From Holophagales bacterium (lineage in GTDB: Bacteria > Acidobacteriota > Thermoanaerobaculia > Multivoradales > Multivoraceae): 64,000 nucleotides of DNA. Below, piece after piece: positions 8,831 to 18,597 of this stretch. The notes beneath the pieces were generated by a model, which ran no database searches, had not been told where the DNA came from, and was given only the letters and a program-made list of their open reading frames with translations. Numbering within the stretch: the stretch's first letter is position 1; every line of letters starts with the position of its first letter. The stretch lies in assembly GCA_009837885.1 (NCBI GenBank), contig VXSP01000040.1, forward strand, positions 124,001 through 188,000, given 5' to 3'. A program made the position numbers and the translations under genes.

Positions 8831-9118
8831 ATGGTGGTGCGTGCGACCTACTCACTCGACGAAGCTACCGTTCGGCGCCTTCGGCGAACGGCGGAGCGGC
8901 TCGGAAAACCTCAGAGCCAGATCGTTCGCGAAGCGATCGCCGACTATGCGGCCCGTTGCGACAGGCTGAGCGAGGTCGAGCGGCTCCGCATGCTGGAAGT
9001 GCTCGGCCGACTGCGCAGCGCGCAGGTGACGGGCTCGGCGGAGGCGGTCGAGGCCGAGTTGCGTGAGATCCGGGAATCCCGTCGTGTCGGCTGGGACCGC
9101 GAGTCCGATCGGCGATGA
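8831..9118 (+). CDS. Ribbon-helix-helix antitoxin of a VapBC-type pair
   Basis: 95-aa CopG/RHH protein. The N-terminal strand VVRATYSLDEATVRRL and helices (RLGKPQSQIVREAIADYAAR) are the classic ribbon-helix-helix DNA-binding unit. The C-terminal half is a charged helix expected to wrap the toxin. It starts 15 nt after the glycosyltransferase and overlaps the PIN gene by four bases (ATGA), the usual antitoxin-toxin order. The start region CCACC-TTAT-GGTGG is a small palindrome that could be part of an autoregulatory operator. Confidence 0.85.
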   Translation: MVVRATYSLDEATVRRLRRTAERLGKPQSQIVREAIADYAARCDRLSEVERLRMLEVLGRLRSAQVTGSAEAVEAELREIRESRRVGWDRESDRR

Positions 9119-9489
9119 TTCACCTTGACACCTCGGCCCTGGTGGACGCTCTGGTGTCTCCTCACCGTTCGTTCGACCGGCTGATGTCCTTCGTTGAGGA
9201 CGGCCACCGTTTGTGCATCTCCACACTGGTTCTGTACGAGTGGCTGCGCGGTCCGCGAACGGTGGCGGAGCGACTGGCGCAGGAGCAGATCCTGCCGGCC
9301 GCTGCTGCCGTGCCGTTCGACGCCGAGGCCGCGGCCCGGGCTGCCGAGATCTACGAAGTCGTCTCGCGGCCCCGCCGCCGCCAGGCGGACATCGCGATCG
9401 CGGCGTGCGCCCTGGTTCAGGGCGCCGCGCTCTGGACGCTCAACGAGCGCGACTTCGCGGATGTACCCGAGCTGGAGATCGTCCAGTAA
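9115..9489 (+). CDS. vapC: PIN-domain toxin, VapC family
   Basis: 124-aa PIN ribonuclease-type toxin. Acidic residues expected for the Mg site are present: Asp in IHLDTSALVDAL, Glu in LVLYEWLRG, and Asp in RRQADIAIAACAL, with LWTLNERDFADV near the end. VapC toxins cleave tRNA or rRNA when the antitoxin is lost. It is coupled to the RHH gene by an ATGA overlap. The pair interrupts a run of surface-polysaccharide-type genes, as is common for mobile toxin-antitoxin cassettes. Confidence 0.88.
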   Translation: MIHLDTSALVDALVSPHRSFDRLMSFVEDGHRLCISTLVLYEWLRGPRTVAERLAQEQILPAAAAVPFDAEAAARAAEIYEVVSRPRRRQADIAIAACALVQGAALWTLNERDFADVPELEIVQ

Positions 9490-9490
9490 C

Positions 9491-10051
9491 GTGTTGAAGA
9501 ACCTGCGCGAGGACACGCGCCGGCTGCGCGCGATCAAGACGAAGCCGTTCCCCCTCTACGTGCTCGAGTCGCTGCTGTTCGAGAACGGCTACCAGGCCGT
9601 CGTGCTCTACCGGATCGCCCACTGGTTCAAGAGCCGTCGCATCCCGGTCCTGGGGCCGTTCGTCGCCAGGCTGTCGCTGTTTCTCAACAGCGTCGACATT
9701 GCGCCGGGGGCCCGCATCGGGCCTGGTCTGTTCATCAGCCATGGCATCGGCCTGGTCATCGGCAACGGCGTGCGCATCGGGCGCAACGGAACGTTGCTCC
9801 ATCAGGTGACGATCGGCGCCCCGACCGGCAGGCGGCTGGACCAGATGCCGACCCTCGGCGACAACGTCTTCGTCGGCGCCGGCAGTCGCCTGATCGGCAG
9901 CATCGAGATCGGCGACGACGTCTTCATCGGGGTGAACTGCGTCGTGACGGAGGACATCCCGTCCGGCACCAAGGTCACGACGACCGCGGGCCTGACGCTG
10001 GAAGCCGCCGGGGGCGCGGAGAGCATTGGTACGCTTGGGAATCGCCCTTGA
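9491..10051 (+). CDS. Serine acetyltransferase-like hexapeptide-repeat acyltransferase
   Basis: 186-aa left-handed beta-helix acetyltransferase of the CysE/colanic-acid type. The N-terminal helical part (PLYVLESLLFENGYQAVVLYRIAHWF) is typical of CysE-like proteins. The hexapeptide repeats GARIGPGLFISHGIGLVIGNGVRIG and DNVFVGAGSRLIGSIEIGDDVFIGVNCVV follow, with the catalytic His in FISHG. It starts at GTG 9491, one base after the vapC stop. Given the nearby GT2 and sugar genes it may O-acetylate a polysaccharide rather than make O-acetylserine. Sequence alone does not decide. Confidence 0.82.
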   Translation: MLKNLREDTRRLRAIKTKPFPLYVLESLLFENGYQAVVLYRIAHWFKSRRIPVLGPFVARLSLFLNSVDIAPGARIGPGLFISHGIGLVIGNGVRIGRNGTLLHQVTIGAPTGRRLDQMPTLGDNVFVGAGSRLIGSIEIGDDVFIGVNCVVTEDIPSGTKVTTTAGLTLEAAGGAESIGTLGNRP

Positions 10052-10075
10052 GAACAGTGAGGAGCCGCCGCTCTG

Positions 10076-10336
10076 ATGCATGAAGTCAGTCGCTTCTACG
10101 GAATCGTCGTCGAGATGGAGTGTGAAGACACGCCTCCGGCCCACTTCCACGTCCGATACGGCGGGGCGGTCGTGTTGATCGGCATCGAGAGGCTGACCGT
10201 GTTGAAGGGCCGCCTCCCGCCTCGCGCCCTCGGCCTGGTGATGGAGTGGGCCGACCTGCACCGGGACGAGTTGCGGCAAGCGTGGAGTCGCGGGCAGCGC
10301 TCGGAAGATCCGGGGAAGATCGCGCCGCTCGAGTGA
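10076..10336 (+). CDS. DUF4160 domain protein
   Basis: 86-aa DUF4160 protein. The hallmark DTPPAHFHVRYGG (E-x-x-PPHFH-type) is present, with the rest of the domain (LKGRLPPRALGLVMEWADLHRDEL). Family members usually sit beside DUF2442 proteins and behave like small toxin-antitoxin-type accessory genes. No DUF2442 partner follows here; instead the decayed MBL remnant begins. Function unknown. Confidence 0.82.
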   Translation: MHEVSRFYGIVVEMECEDTPPAHFHVRYGGAVVLIGIERLTVLKGRLPPRALGLVMEWADLHRDELRQAWSRGQRSEDPGKIAPLE

Positions 10337-10455
10337 ACGCGAGACATCGGCCGCGGCCCGTTGTCGCGGGATTCGGACGGCGGAGTCCGACTCTCCGGCG
10401 TTGGGGGAATCGGTAGCGCGGGAGTTCGTCCCCCGACGGTCGGGCCTGTCGGGAC

Positions 10456-10573
10456 TCGCCCGGTCGTAGAGCGAGATGTGACCGAACGTGTGGCCCGCGG
10501 TCAGGACCTCGCGGCACTCGCTCCGGTCCATGCCCGTGTCGATGACGAGGAAACGGTCCCCCTCTCGGCGAGG
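10456..10573 (-). pseudogene. Remnant of an MBL-fold hydrolase gene with a large internal deletion
   Basis: Read on the minus strand this encodes DRFLVIDTGMDRSECREVLTAG joined directly to HTFGHISLYDRA, with no start or stop of its own. Both pieces match the intact hydrolase at 11313-12299, where they are separated by about 342 bp (roughly 11787-12128). The join preserves frame and lies at a short GCGGG/CCGGC-type match. Sequence beyond both ends is unrelated. It is a partial duplicate of the neighbour gene that lost the metal-binding core. Confidence 0.75.
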
Positions 10574-10603
10574 TCGTCGCAGTCGGTCACCGCCCGGCGT
10601 CGA

Positions 10604-11344
10604 TCAACCTGGGCAGTTCCCGGGCCGCGTGCGAAACACTCCTCCCGGCCCGTCGTAGGAGGAAACCGTCCAGGCGGTCATGCGCGCATGCCCCAGCGAC
10701 TCGTTCGAGAACGTCTGTACGCCATGCTCCCATCGGCCACGCCGTCGTACGCTTACGCCCTCGTGGTGGCCGGCGTAGGACATCACTGTCCCCTCCTGGC
10801 CCATTTCGTGGCGCAGTCCGAGGTTGTGGCCGATCTCGTGCGCGACGGCCCTTGGCAGGTTCACGCGACGCTTGCCGCTGGAAGTGGCGACGATCGAGTA
10901 TCCGAAGTCTCGTCCGTGGAAGAGGAAGCCCCTGCCCGCAACGTGTGGGCTGTCTGACGCTGACACCCAGATGAGGACCAGATCAGCACGCCGGCAAAGA
11001 CGCTCGCGCTCAACCTCCTGGCGAACCTCCTGCAGGGCTGGCGTGCGGCCCGACAGAATCGCGCCCAGGTCGCCACTCAGTACTTCCGGGATTGGAGGCA
11101 GCCGGACCAGCCCGGCGAATCGCAACGACAGCAAACCGTTGGATTCGTAGATCTTCGATGCGTCGCTGATCAATCGAGCGGCGGAAACGTCCGACTCGAA
11201 GCCCTCGGGAGCAACGACCATGACGTCGATAGCCGGGATCTCCTGCGCCTCCGCCGCGCCTCCCCACAGTGCTGTGTGCAGGAGCAGGCTGGTCGTCAGC
11301 CAGGTCAGAGTGCTACGCGCTGTACAGGATCCGCTCGCCGGCAT
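10604..11344 (-). CDS. Secreted metzincin-like zinc metalloprotease
   Basis: 246 aa with an N-terminal signal (LTWLTTSLLLHTALWGGAAEAQ). The motif AVAHEIGHNLGLRHEM is the full metzincin zinc site HExxHxxGxxH, and GTVMSYAG nearby is the Met-turn. The central LVLIWVSASDSPHVAGRGFLF resembles reprolysin/M12B or M72-type folds. The annotated ATG overlaps the 3' end of the upstream MBL gene by 32 nt, so the true start may be a later non-ATG codon just before the hydrophobic stretch. Predicted to act outside the cytoplasm. Confidence 0.82.
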   Translation of the reverse strand: MPASGSCTARSTLTWLTTSLLLHTALWGGAAEAQEIPAIDVMVVAPEGFESDVSAARLISDASKIYESNGLLSLRFAGLVRLPPIPEVLSGDLGAILSGRTPALQEVRQEVERERLCRRADLVLIWVSASDSPHVAGRGFLFHGRDFGYSIVATSSGKRRVNLPRAVAHEIGHNLGLRHEMGQEGTVMSYAGHHEGVSVRRRGRWEHGVQTFSNESLGHARMTAWTVSSYDGPGGVFRTRPGNCPG

Positions 11345-12299
11345 CTTCCCGCCGCAGTTCTCCCAGATCCTCCAGCCAGCGCAGGTGCGCGATCGCTTCG
11401 CCGGTGGCGAACCAGCGTTGCATGATCGGGAAGTCGTTCCAGGACTTGGCGCGGATGTCCCAGGTCATTTCGCTGGCCGTCTGGTAGGCGTTGCGGCTGC
11501 CGTTCGCGCGCAGGATGTCGAGGACCTCTCGGCCGCGGACTTCGTGGTGGCGGCGTAGTTCCGCGCAGCGGCCCTTGAAGTCGTGGATCAGACTGCGGTG
11601 GCCGGGGAGGCAGAGGTCGACATCCAGGGCCTCGACCTTGGCGACGCTGTCGAGGTAGAGGCCCAACGGATCGTGGTCGTCGGCCCAGGCCTGGATGTTG
11701 GGCGTGATGTCGCCCAGGATGTGGTCGCCGGCGATGAAGAGGCGCTTCGCGCGGTCGTAGAGCGAGATGTGACCGAACGTGTGGCCGGGCGTGTCGATGA
11801 CCTCGAGGCGGTAGCCGGCGATTTCGATCACATCTTCTTCGTACAGCGGCGCGTACTCGATCAACCGGCCGCTGAAGCGTGCGCCGGGGTGGCGCTTGAA
11901 CGACTCGGCCAACTCCTCGGGCGGGAAGCCGCTGCGCCTTAGGTAGACCCCCATCGGGCTGTTCTCGGACCAGCCGTGGGCCCGGCCCATCGCCGCGGCG
12001 TCGATGGCGCCCATCGAAGCAACCCGCCCTGGTCGCAGGAGTTCCGGGATCAGGCCGTGGTGGTCGGCGTGAAGGTGGGTCGCCAGGAAGTCGGTCTTCT
12101 CGAGGTCCACTCCGATCTCGTCGAGCCCCGCGGTCAGGACCTCCCGGCATTCGGGCCGGTTCATGCCCGTGTCGATGACGAGCCAGCGGTCGTCCTCGGC
12201 GAGGACGTAGCTGTTCACTTCCTTGAGGGGGTTCCGCGGGAGCGGTACGACGACCCGGTAGAGCGAGTCGAGGACCTTCTCGGCGACTGGTTCGGTCAT
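11313..12299 (-). CDS. MBL-fold metallo-hydrolase
   Basis: 328-aa metallo-beta-lactamase-fold hydrolase. The THLHADHHGL motif (HxHxDH) supplies the dinuclear metal ligands. DTPGHTFGHISLYD and LFIAGDHILGDITPNI give the later His and Asp ligands, and LCLPGHRSLI the last His. A C-terminal helical winged segment (WDIRAKSWNDFPIMQRWFATGEAIAHLRWLEDLGEL) is typical of the group acting on thioesters or related lipophilic esters. ATG 12299 is preferred; ATG 12317 would add six residues. A truncated copy lies at 10456-10573. Confidence 0.88.
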   Translation of the reverse strand: MTEPVAEKVLDSLYRVVVPLPRNPLKEVNSYVLAEDDRWLVIDTGMNRPECREVLTAGLDEIGVDLEKTDFLATHLHADHHGLIPELLRPGRVASMGAIDAAAMGRAHGWSENSPMGVYLRRSGFPPEELAESFKRHPGARFSGRLIEYAPLYEEDVIEIAGYRLEVIDTPGHTFGHISLYDRAKRLFIAGDHILGDITPNIQAWADDHDPLGLYLDSVAKVEALDVDLCLPGHRSLIHDFKGRCAELRRHHEVRGREVLDILRANGSRNAYQTASEMTWDIRAKSWNDFPIMQRWFATGEAIAHLRWLEDLGELRREDAGERILYSA

Positions 12300-12342
12300 G
12301 GGCGCGAAGGGTAGCAAGACGTTCGCGTTTCTGAGCGGCCGT

Positions 12343-12723
12343 TCACACGCGGAAGCCGACGACGGCGGCTATCTCTCGCTGGCGCCGATCCCCCGTCAGG
12401 AAGGTCATCCTTCCGGGTTCGGGCGCCAGATAGATCGCGTGGGCCACATGCCAGAGATCGGCGCCTCGTAGTCGGCCGACGGCGAGGACCCGTTCCATTT
12501 CCTGGGTCAGCGCCCGGTCGGGAAAGACCCACTCGATCCGTCCCAGTAGCGGAGGTACTCCGAAGGCCATCTCTCGGATCAACGCGGAACGGACCTCTGC
12601 CTCGAGGAGGTTGGAGGAGAGGAGCCGCCTGACTCCGTGGAGTCGGTCGACATGCCGCTCGTGTTCTTCTTCCCCGAGCGCGACGGCAACGACCAGAGAA
12701 CTGTCGACGTACGCGGTCGTCAA
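12343..12723 (-). CDS. PIN-domain toxin
   Basis: 126-aa PIN protein: MTTAYVDSSLVVAVAL carries the first acidic ligand, NLLEAEVRSAL the second, and RLRGADLWHVAHAI with FLTGDRRQREIA the later ones. Its start overlaps the upstream Phd-type antitoxin stop (ATGA). This is the second, unrelated toxin-antitoxin pair in the window, differing from the RHH pair at 8831-9489 by antitoxin class. Expected to be an RNase when free. Confidence 0.88.
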   Translation of the reverse strand: MTTAYVDSSLVVAVALGEEEHERHVDRLHGVRRLLSSNLLEAEVRSALIREMAFGVPPLLGRIEWVFPDRALTQEMERVLAVGRLRGADLWHVAHAIYLAPEPGRMTFLTGDRRQREIAAVVGFRV

Positions 12724-12998
12724 TCTTCCGCGCGCTCGTCGAGGAAGCGCTTCAGCGCGCCTGGGCGGTGCGCGATTGGTCTGATCGGTGCGTTGGGGTC
12801 TTGCGCCGGTACGAGGACTCCGCGCCGCTCCAGCTCCCGTAGACGCTCATCGAGAGTCTGCTTCTTCGGCGGAATCGGCCGAATCTCGGCCGCCGGTTCC
12901 CCGCGATAGGAGATGGTCACCGTCTTGCCCTCGCGCACCTGTCGGAGGACTTCCGAGAAGCGTGCCTTCGCTTCGTAGGTCGAGTAGGTGATCGTCAT
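12720..12998 (-). CDS. Phd/YefM-type antitoxin
   Basis: 92-aa prevent-host-death family protein. ITYSTYEAKARFSEVLRQVREGKTVTISYRGEPAAEIRPI is the conserved N-terminal DNA-binding fold. The C-terminal charged part (TLDERLRELERRGVL, GALKRFLDERAED) is the toxin-neutralising tail. It precedes and overlaps the PIN toxin gene. A perfect 12-bp palindrome lies about 14 bp upstream of the start. Confidence 0.87.
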   Translation of the reverse strand: MTITYSTYEAKARFSEVLRQVREGKTVTISYRGEPAAEIRPIPPKKQTLDERLRELERRGVLVPAQDPNAPIRPIAHRPGALKRFLDERAED

Positions 12999-13011
12999 GG
13001 ATTGACTCTAC

Positions 13012-13023
13012 CTGACTAGTCAG
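13012..13023 (-). promoter_or_regulatory. Palindromic operator candidate upstream of phd/PIN pair
   Basis: CTGACTAGTCAG is a perfect 12-bp palindrome 13 bp before the antitoxin start, inside a wider ACCTG...CAGGT dyad (13010-13030). Phd/YefM antitoxins bind such short palindromes to autorepress. Assignment is by position and symmetry only. Confidence 0.5.
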
Positions 13024-13091
13024 ACCAGGTGCAGCCGGGCGGCCCGCCGATTCGCCCGCGACCGGCTACGATTCGGCGTTCAGCAAGCCTG

Positions 13092-13148
13092 GCGCGGCAG
13101 AAGGTCCGGATGCCGGCGGGACGTCGGCGCACGCAGTTTCTGCCGCGC
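13092..13148. repeat. Intergenic hairpin repeat, GC-rich family
   Basis: Bounded by perfect 11-bp inverted ends GCGCGGCAGAA and TTCTGCCGCGC, with an internal GATGCCGGCGGGACGTCGGCGCACGC-type core. Shares the core with 33211-33294 and 49502-49580. Located between the phd operator and the acyl-CoA synthetase gene. Confidence 0.65.
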
Positions 13149-13170
13149 AGGCTCCCAGAGGAGACATGCG

Positions 13171-14772
13171 ATGCCGCTGACCGAGAGCTACGTTCCCGCC
13201 GATACGAGTTCACCCGTCCTCGAAACGACCGTCGGCGGCATCCTGCGCGACGCCGCGGCCAGGGCCCCGGACACGGTAGCGCTGATCGAAGGCGTGCCGG
13301 GAGAGCGGCGAACCTGGACCTACGCCGAACTCCTGGCGGGCGCGGAGCGCGTCGCGCGGGCGCTCGCCGCCCGCTTCGAGAAGGGCGACCGGGTCGCCGT
13401 CTGGGCGCCGAACATCCCGGAGTGGGTGCTGCTCGAGTACGGCGCGGGCCTGGCCGGCGTGGTCCTGGTGACGGTCAACCCGGCCTATCAACCGAAGGAA
13501 CTCGAGTACGTGCTGCGCCAGTCCCGGTCGTCCGGCATCTTCTACCTGCGCTCGTTCCGCGGCAATCCGATGGAGGAGTCTCTGAAGCAGGTGGCGGCCG
13601 GCCTGCCGGAACTCCGGGAGATCATCCCGTTCGACGAGTTCGAGGAGTTCCTGGCCTCGGCGCCGGACGACGTCGAGCTTCCCGACGTGAGTCCGGACGA
13701 TCCGGTCCAGATCCAGTACACGTCGGGGACCACGGGTTTCCCCAAGGGCGCCTACCTCCACCACCGCGGGATCACGAACAACGCCCGTTTCGTCGCCGAG
13801 CGTCTGGGCGTCAGGCCCGGCGACGCCTACGTCAACCCGATGCCCCTGTTCCACACGGGCGGCTGCGTGCTGGGCGTCCTCGGTCCCTGCCAGCAGCAGG
13901 CGACCCTGGTCAACCTGGTCATGTTCGACCCCGGGCTCATGCTGGCGCTGGTCGAAGAGCTGAAGGCCACGCACCTGCTCGGCGTGCCGACGATGCTGAT
14001 CGCGGTGATGGAGCATCCCGACTTCGCCAGCCGCGACCTGTCGTCTGTCCACACCGTCTGCTCGGGCGGCGCGACGGTGCCGGCCGACCTGGTACGCCGG
14101 ATCGAGAAGACGCTCGGGGTGCAATTCTCGATCATCTACGGGCAGACCGAGGCGTCGCCCGGCGTCACGCTGATGAAGCCGGACGACAGCGAGGAGGACA
14201 AGGCGAACACGCTCGGTCCGGTGCTGCCGCAGACCGAGATGAAGGTGATCGACCCCGCGACCGGCGCCACGTTGCCGATCGGCGAACAGGGCGAACTCTG
14301 CTGCCGCGGCTACCTGGTCATGCTCGGGTTCTTCGAGATGCCGGACAAGACCGCCGAGACGATCGACGAAGACGGCTGGCTGCACACCGGCGACCTGGTG
14401 ACGATGGACGACCGCGGTTACACCACGATCACCGGCCGGCTGAAGGACATGATCATCCGAGGCGGTGAGAACATCTACCCGCGGGAGATCGAGGAGCTGC
14501 TGTTCGAGCACCCGCAGGTCGCGGACGTCGCGGTCGTCGGCCTGCCGGACGAGCGCTGGGGCGAGATCGTCGGCGCCTTCGTCCGCGACGCGGACCCGTC
14601 GAACCCGGCGAGCGACGGCGAGCTCCACACCTGGTGCCGCGAGAATCTGTCGCCACAGAAGACGCCGAAGGCCTGGTACCGCGTCGACGAATTCCCGCTT
14701 ACGCCGTCCGGCAAGATCCAGAAGTTCGTCCTGGTGGAGGAGTGGCGGAAGGGGGCCTACAGCGCGGCCTGA
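13171..14772 (+). CDS. Fatty-acyl-CoA synthetase (AMP-binding)
   Basis: 533-aa ANL-superfamily ligase that activates a carboxylic acid to its CoA thioester through an acyl-adenylate. The P-loop is IQYTSGTTGFPKGA, the A5-type motif is SIIYGQTEASPG, and the hinge region is WLHTGDLVTMDDRGY followed by GRLKDMIIRGGENIYPREIEE. The C-terminal catalytic Lys is in PSGKIQKF. An AGAGGAG Shine-Dalgarno precedes ATG 13171. It heads a run with the acyl-CoA carboxylase and an enoyl-CoA hydratase, so it likely feeds a branched or unusual acid into that pathway. Chain length cannot be read. Confidence 0.92.
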   Translation: MPLTESYVPADTSSPVLETTVGGILRDAAARAPDTVALIEGVPGERRTWTYAELLAGAERVARALAARFEKGDRVAVWAPNIPEWVLLEYGAGLAGVVLVTVNPAYQPKELEYVLRQSRSSGIFYLRSFRGNPMEESLKQVAAGLPELREIIPFDEFEEFLASAPDDVELPDVSPDDPVQIQYTSGTTGFPKGAYLHHRGITNNARFVAERLGVRPGDAYVNPMPLFHTGGCVLGVLGPCQQQATLVNLVMFDPGLMLALVEELKATHLLGVPTMLIAVMEHPDFASRDLSSVHTVCSGGATVPADLVRRIEKTLGVQFSIIYGQTEASPGVTLMKPDDSEEDKANTLGPVLPQTEMKVIDPATGATLPIGEQGELCCRGYLVMLGFFEMPDKTAETIDEDGWLHTGDLVTMDDRGYTTITGRLKDMIIRGGENIYPREIEELLFEHPQVADVAVVGLPDERWGEIVGAFVRDADPSNPASDGELHTWCRENLSPQKTPKAWYRVDEFPLTPSGKIQKFVLVEEWRKGAYSAA

Positions 14773-14840
14773 GATCTGACATGATCGCCGCTCTTCACGC
14801 AGACTTCCCGTCGCCGCTGCGCTGCTAGCGGCGGTTTCGC

Positions 14841-16472
14841 ATGCAGGCTCTCAGATCCAACGTCGACGTTCGCTCGGAGCAGTTCAGGAAGAACCGCACC
14901 GACATCCTGGAACAGATCGAGCAGGTGAACGGCCTGCTCGAGCAGGTGGCCGGCGGCGGCGGGCCCGAGGCGATGAACCGCCTGCGGAGCCGCGGCAGGC
15001 TGCCGGTGCGCGAGCGCGTGGCGAACGCCCTCGACCGGGACAGCCCGTTCCTCGAGATCTCGCCGCTCGCGGCCTGGAACTCCTACTACACGGTCGGCTC
15101 CGGGTTCGTGCTCGGCGTCGGCGTGATCTCGGGGACGGAGTGCGTGATCCTCGGCCACGACCCGTCGGTGCGGGCCGGCGCCTTCAACGAGTTCAACTCG
15201 AAGAAGCTGATGCGCGGCCTGGAGATCGCGCGGATCAACCGGCTGCCCTACGTCCAGTTCGTGGAGTCCGCGGGCGCCGACCTGCGCGGCAACACGGGCG
15301 ACGATCCGGACGCGCAGACGAAACGGACCCTCGGGCACTTCGCCGAGTCCGGACGCCTGTTCTACGAGATCTCCGAACTCTCCAAGATGCGGATTCCGAC
15401 GGTGTCGATCGTCTTCGGCGCCTCGACCGCGGGCGGCGCCTACCAGCCCGGGATGAGCGACTACAACATCTTCGTCAAGAACCAGGCGATGGTCTCGCTC
15501 GGCGGTCCGCCCCTGGTCAAGATGGCGACAGGTGAGGACGCCGAGCCGGAGAGCATCGGCGGCGCGGACATGCACTGCCGCGTCTCGGGACTGGGCGACT
15601 ACCTGGCGCAGGACGAGATGGACGGTATTCGCCTCTGCCGAGACGTGATCGCCCACCTGAACTGGCGCAAGGAAGGTCCCGGTCCGAGCCTGCCGCCCGA
15701 CGACCCGGTGCTCGATCCGGAGGAACTGCTTGGCCTCGTCTCCCGGGACCTGCGCTCCCCGCTCGACATCCGCGAAGTGATCGGGCGGATCGTCGACGGA
15801 TCGCGATTCGAGGAGTTCAAGCCGCTCTACGGGCCGACGATCGTCTGCGGCTGGTCCTCGATCCACGGCTATCCGGTAGGCATCCTGGGCAACAACGGCG
15901 CGCTGTTCTCCGAGTCGGCGGAGAAGGCGACCCAGTTCATTCAGCTCTGCAACCAGATCGACGTGCCGCTCCTGTTTCTGCACAACATCACTGGCTACAT
16001 CGTCGGCACGGACTACGAGCAGGGCGGGATCACGAAGAACGGATCGAAGATGATCAACGCGGTGGCGAACTCGACCGTGCCGCACCTCTCGGTCATCGTC
16101 GGTGCCTCCTACGGCGCCGGCAACTACGGCATGAGCGGTCGCGCCTACGGCACTCGCTTCACCTACATCTGGCCGACCGCGAAGATCGCGGTCATGGGTC
16201 CGGAACAGATGGCCGGCGTGATGACGATCGTGACCCGAAGGGCGGCGCAGCGGCGCGGCATCGAGTTCGACGAGGAGGCCGACCGGAAGCGGGCGGCCGG
16301 CGTCATCCACTGGGCCGAGAAGCGCTCCTTGGGTCTCTATGCGACGTCCCGGGTTTCCGACGACGGGATGATCGACCCGCGCGACACCCGCACCGTGCTC
16401 GGTCTGTCCCTGTCGGCCTGCCACAGCCGGGCAGTCGAGGGGGCGAAGGGCTATGCAGTCTTCAGGATGTGA
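14841..16472 (+). CDS. Acyl-CoA carboxylase, carboxyltransferase (beta) subunit
   Basis: 543-aa carboxyltransferase of the propionyl/methylcrotonyl/geranyl-CoA carboxylase family. The N half has the crotonase-like acyl-CoA site (RINRLPYVQFVESAGADLR, VFGASTAGGAYQPGMSDY). The C half has the carboxybiotin site (PLLFLHNITGYIVGTDYEQGGITKNGSKMINAVANS, GASYGAGNYGMSGRAY). The HNITG-Y/F-MVG signature is closest to the methylcrotonyl/geranyl type rather than PccB. Its partner biotin subunit follows 90 nt later. Together they carboxylate an unsaturated acyl-CoA. Confidence 0.9.
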   Translation: MQALRSNVDVRSEQFRKNRTDILEQIEQVNGLLEQVAGGGGPEAMNRLRSRGRLPVRERVANALDRDSPFLEISPLAAWNSYYTVGSGFVLGVGVISGTECVILGHDPSVRAGAFNEFNSKKLMRGLEIARINRLPYVQFVESAGADLRGNTGDDPDAQTKRTLGHFAESGRLFYEISELSKMRIPTVSIVFGASTAGGAYQPGMSDYNIFVKNQAMVSLGGPPLVKMATGEDAEPESIGGADMHCRVSGLGDYLAQDEMDGIRLCRDVIAHLNWRKEGPGPSLPPDDPVLDPEELLGLVSRDLRSPLDIREVIGRIVDGSRFEEFKPLYGPTIVCGWSSIHGYPVGILGNNGALFSESAEKATQFIQLCNQIDVPLLFLHNITGYIVGTDYEQGGITKNGSKMINAVANSTVPHLSVIVGASYGAGNYGMSGRAYGTRFTYIWPTAKIAVMGPEQMAGVMTIVTRRAAQRRGIEFDEEADRKRAAGVIHWAEKRSLGLYATSRVSDDGMIDPRDTRTVLGLSLSACHSRAVEGAKGYAVFRM

Positions 16473-16562
16473 GCTGGGCGTGGTCCCTTCGGCTTTCCAC
16501 GACCGCTCGCTGCGGCCCCAGGGCGCGCGATGCTTCTTTCGGCTTCAGGATGTGACGGCGGC

Positions 16563-18566
<2,004 letters not shown>

Positions 18567-18597
18567 GTCGCGGGGCGTTGACGCGAGGAGGATCTGC

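Noticed and set aside
13210..14628. Long antisense open frame inside the acyl-CoA synthetase gene
   Set aside because: Opposite to an intact AMP-binding enzyme; composition typical of reverse-frame artefacts.
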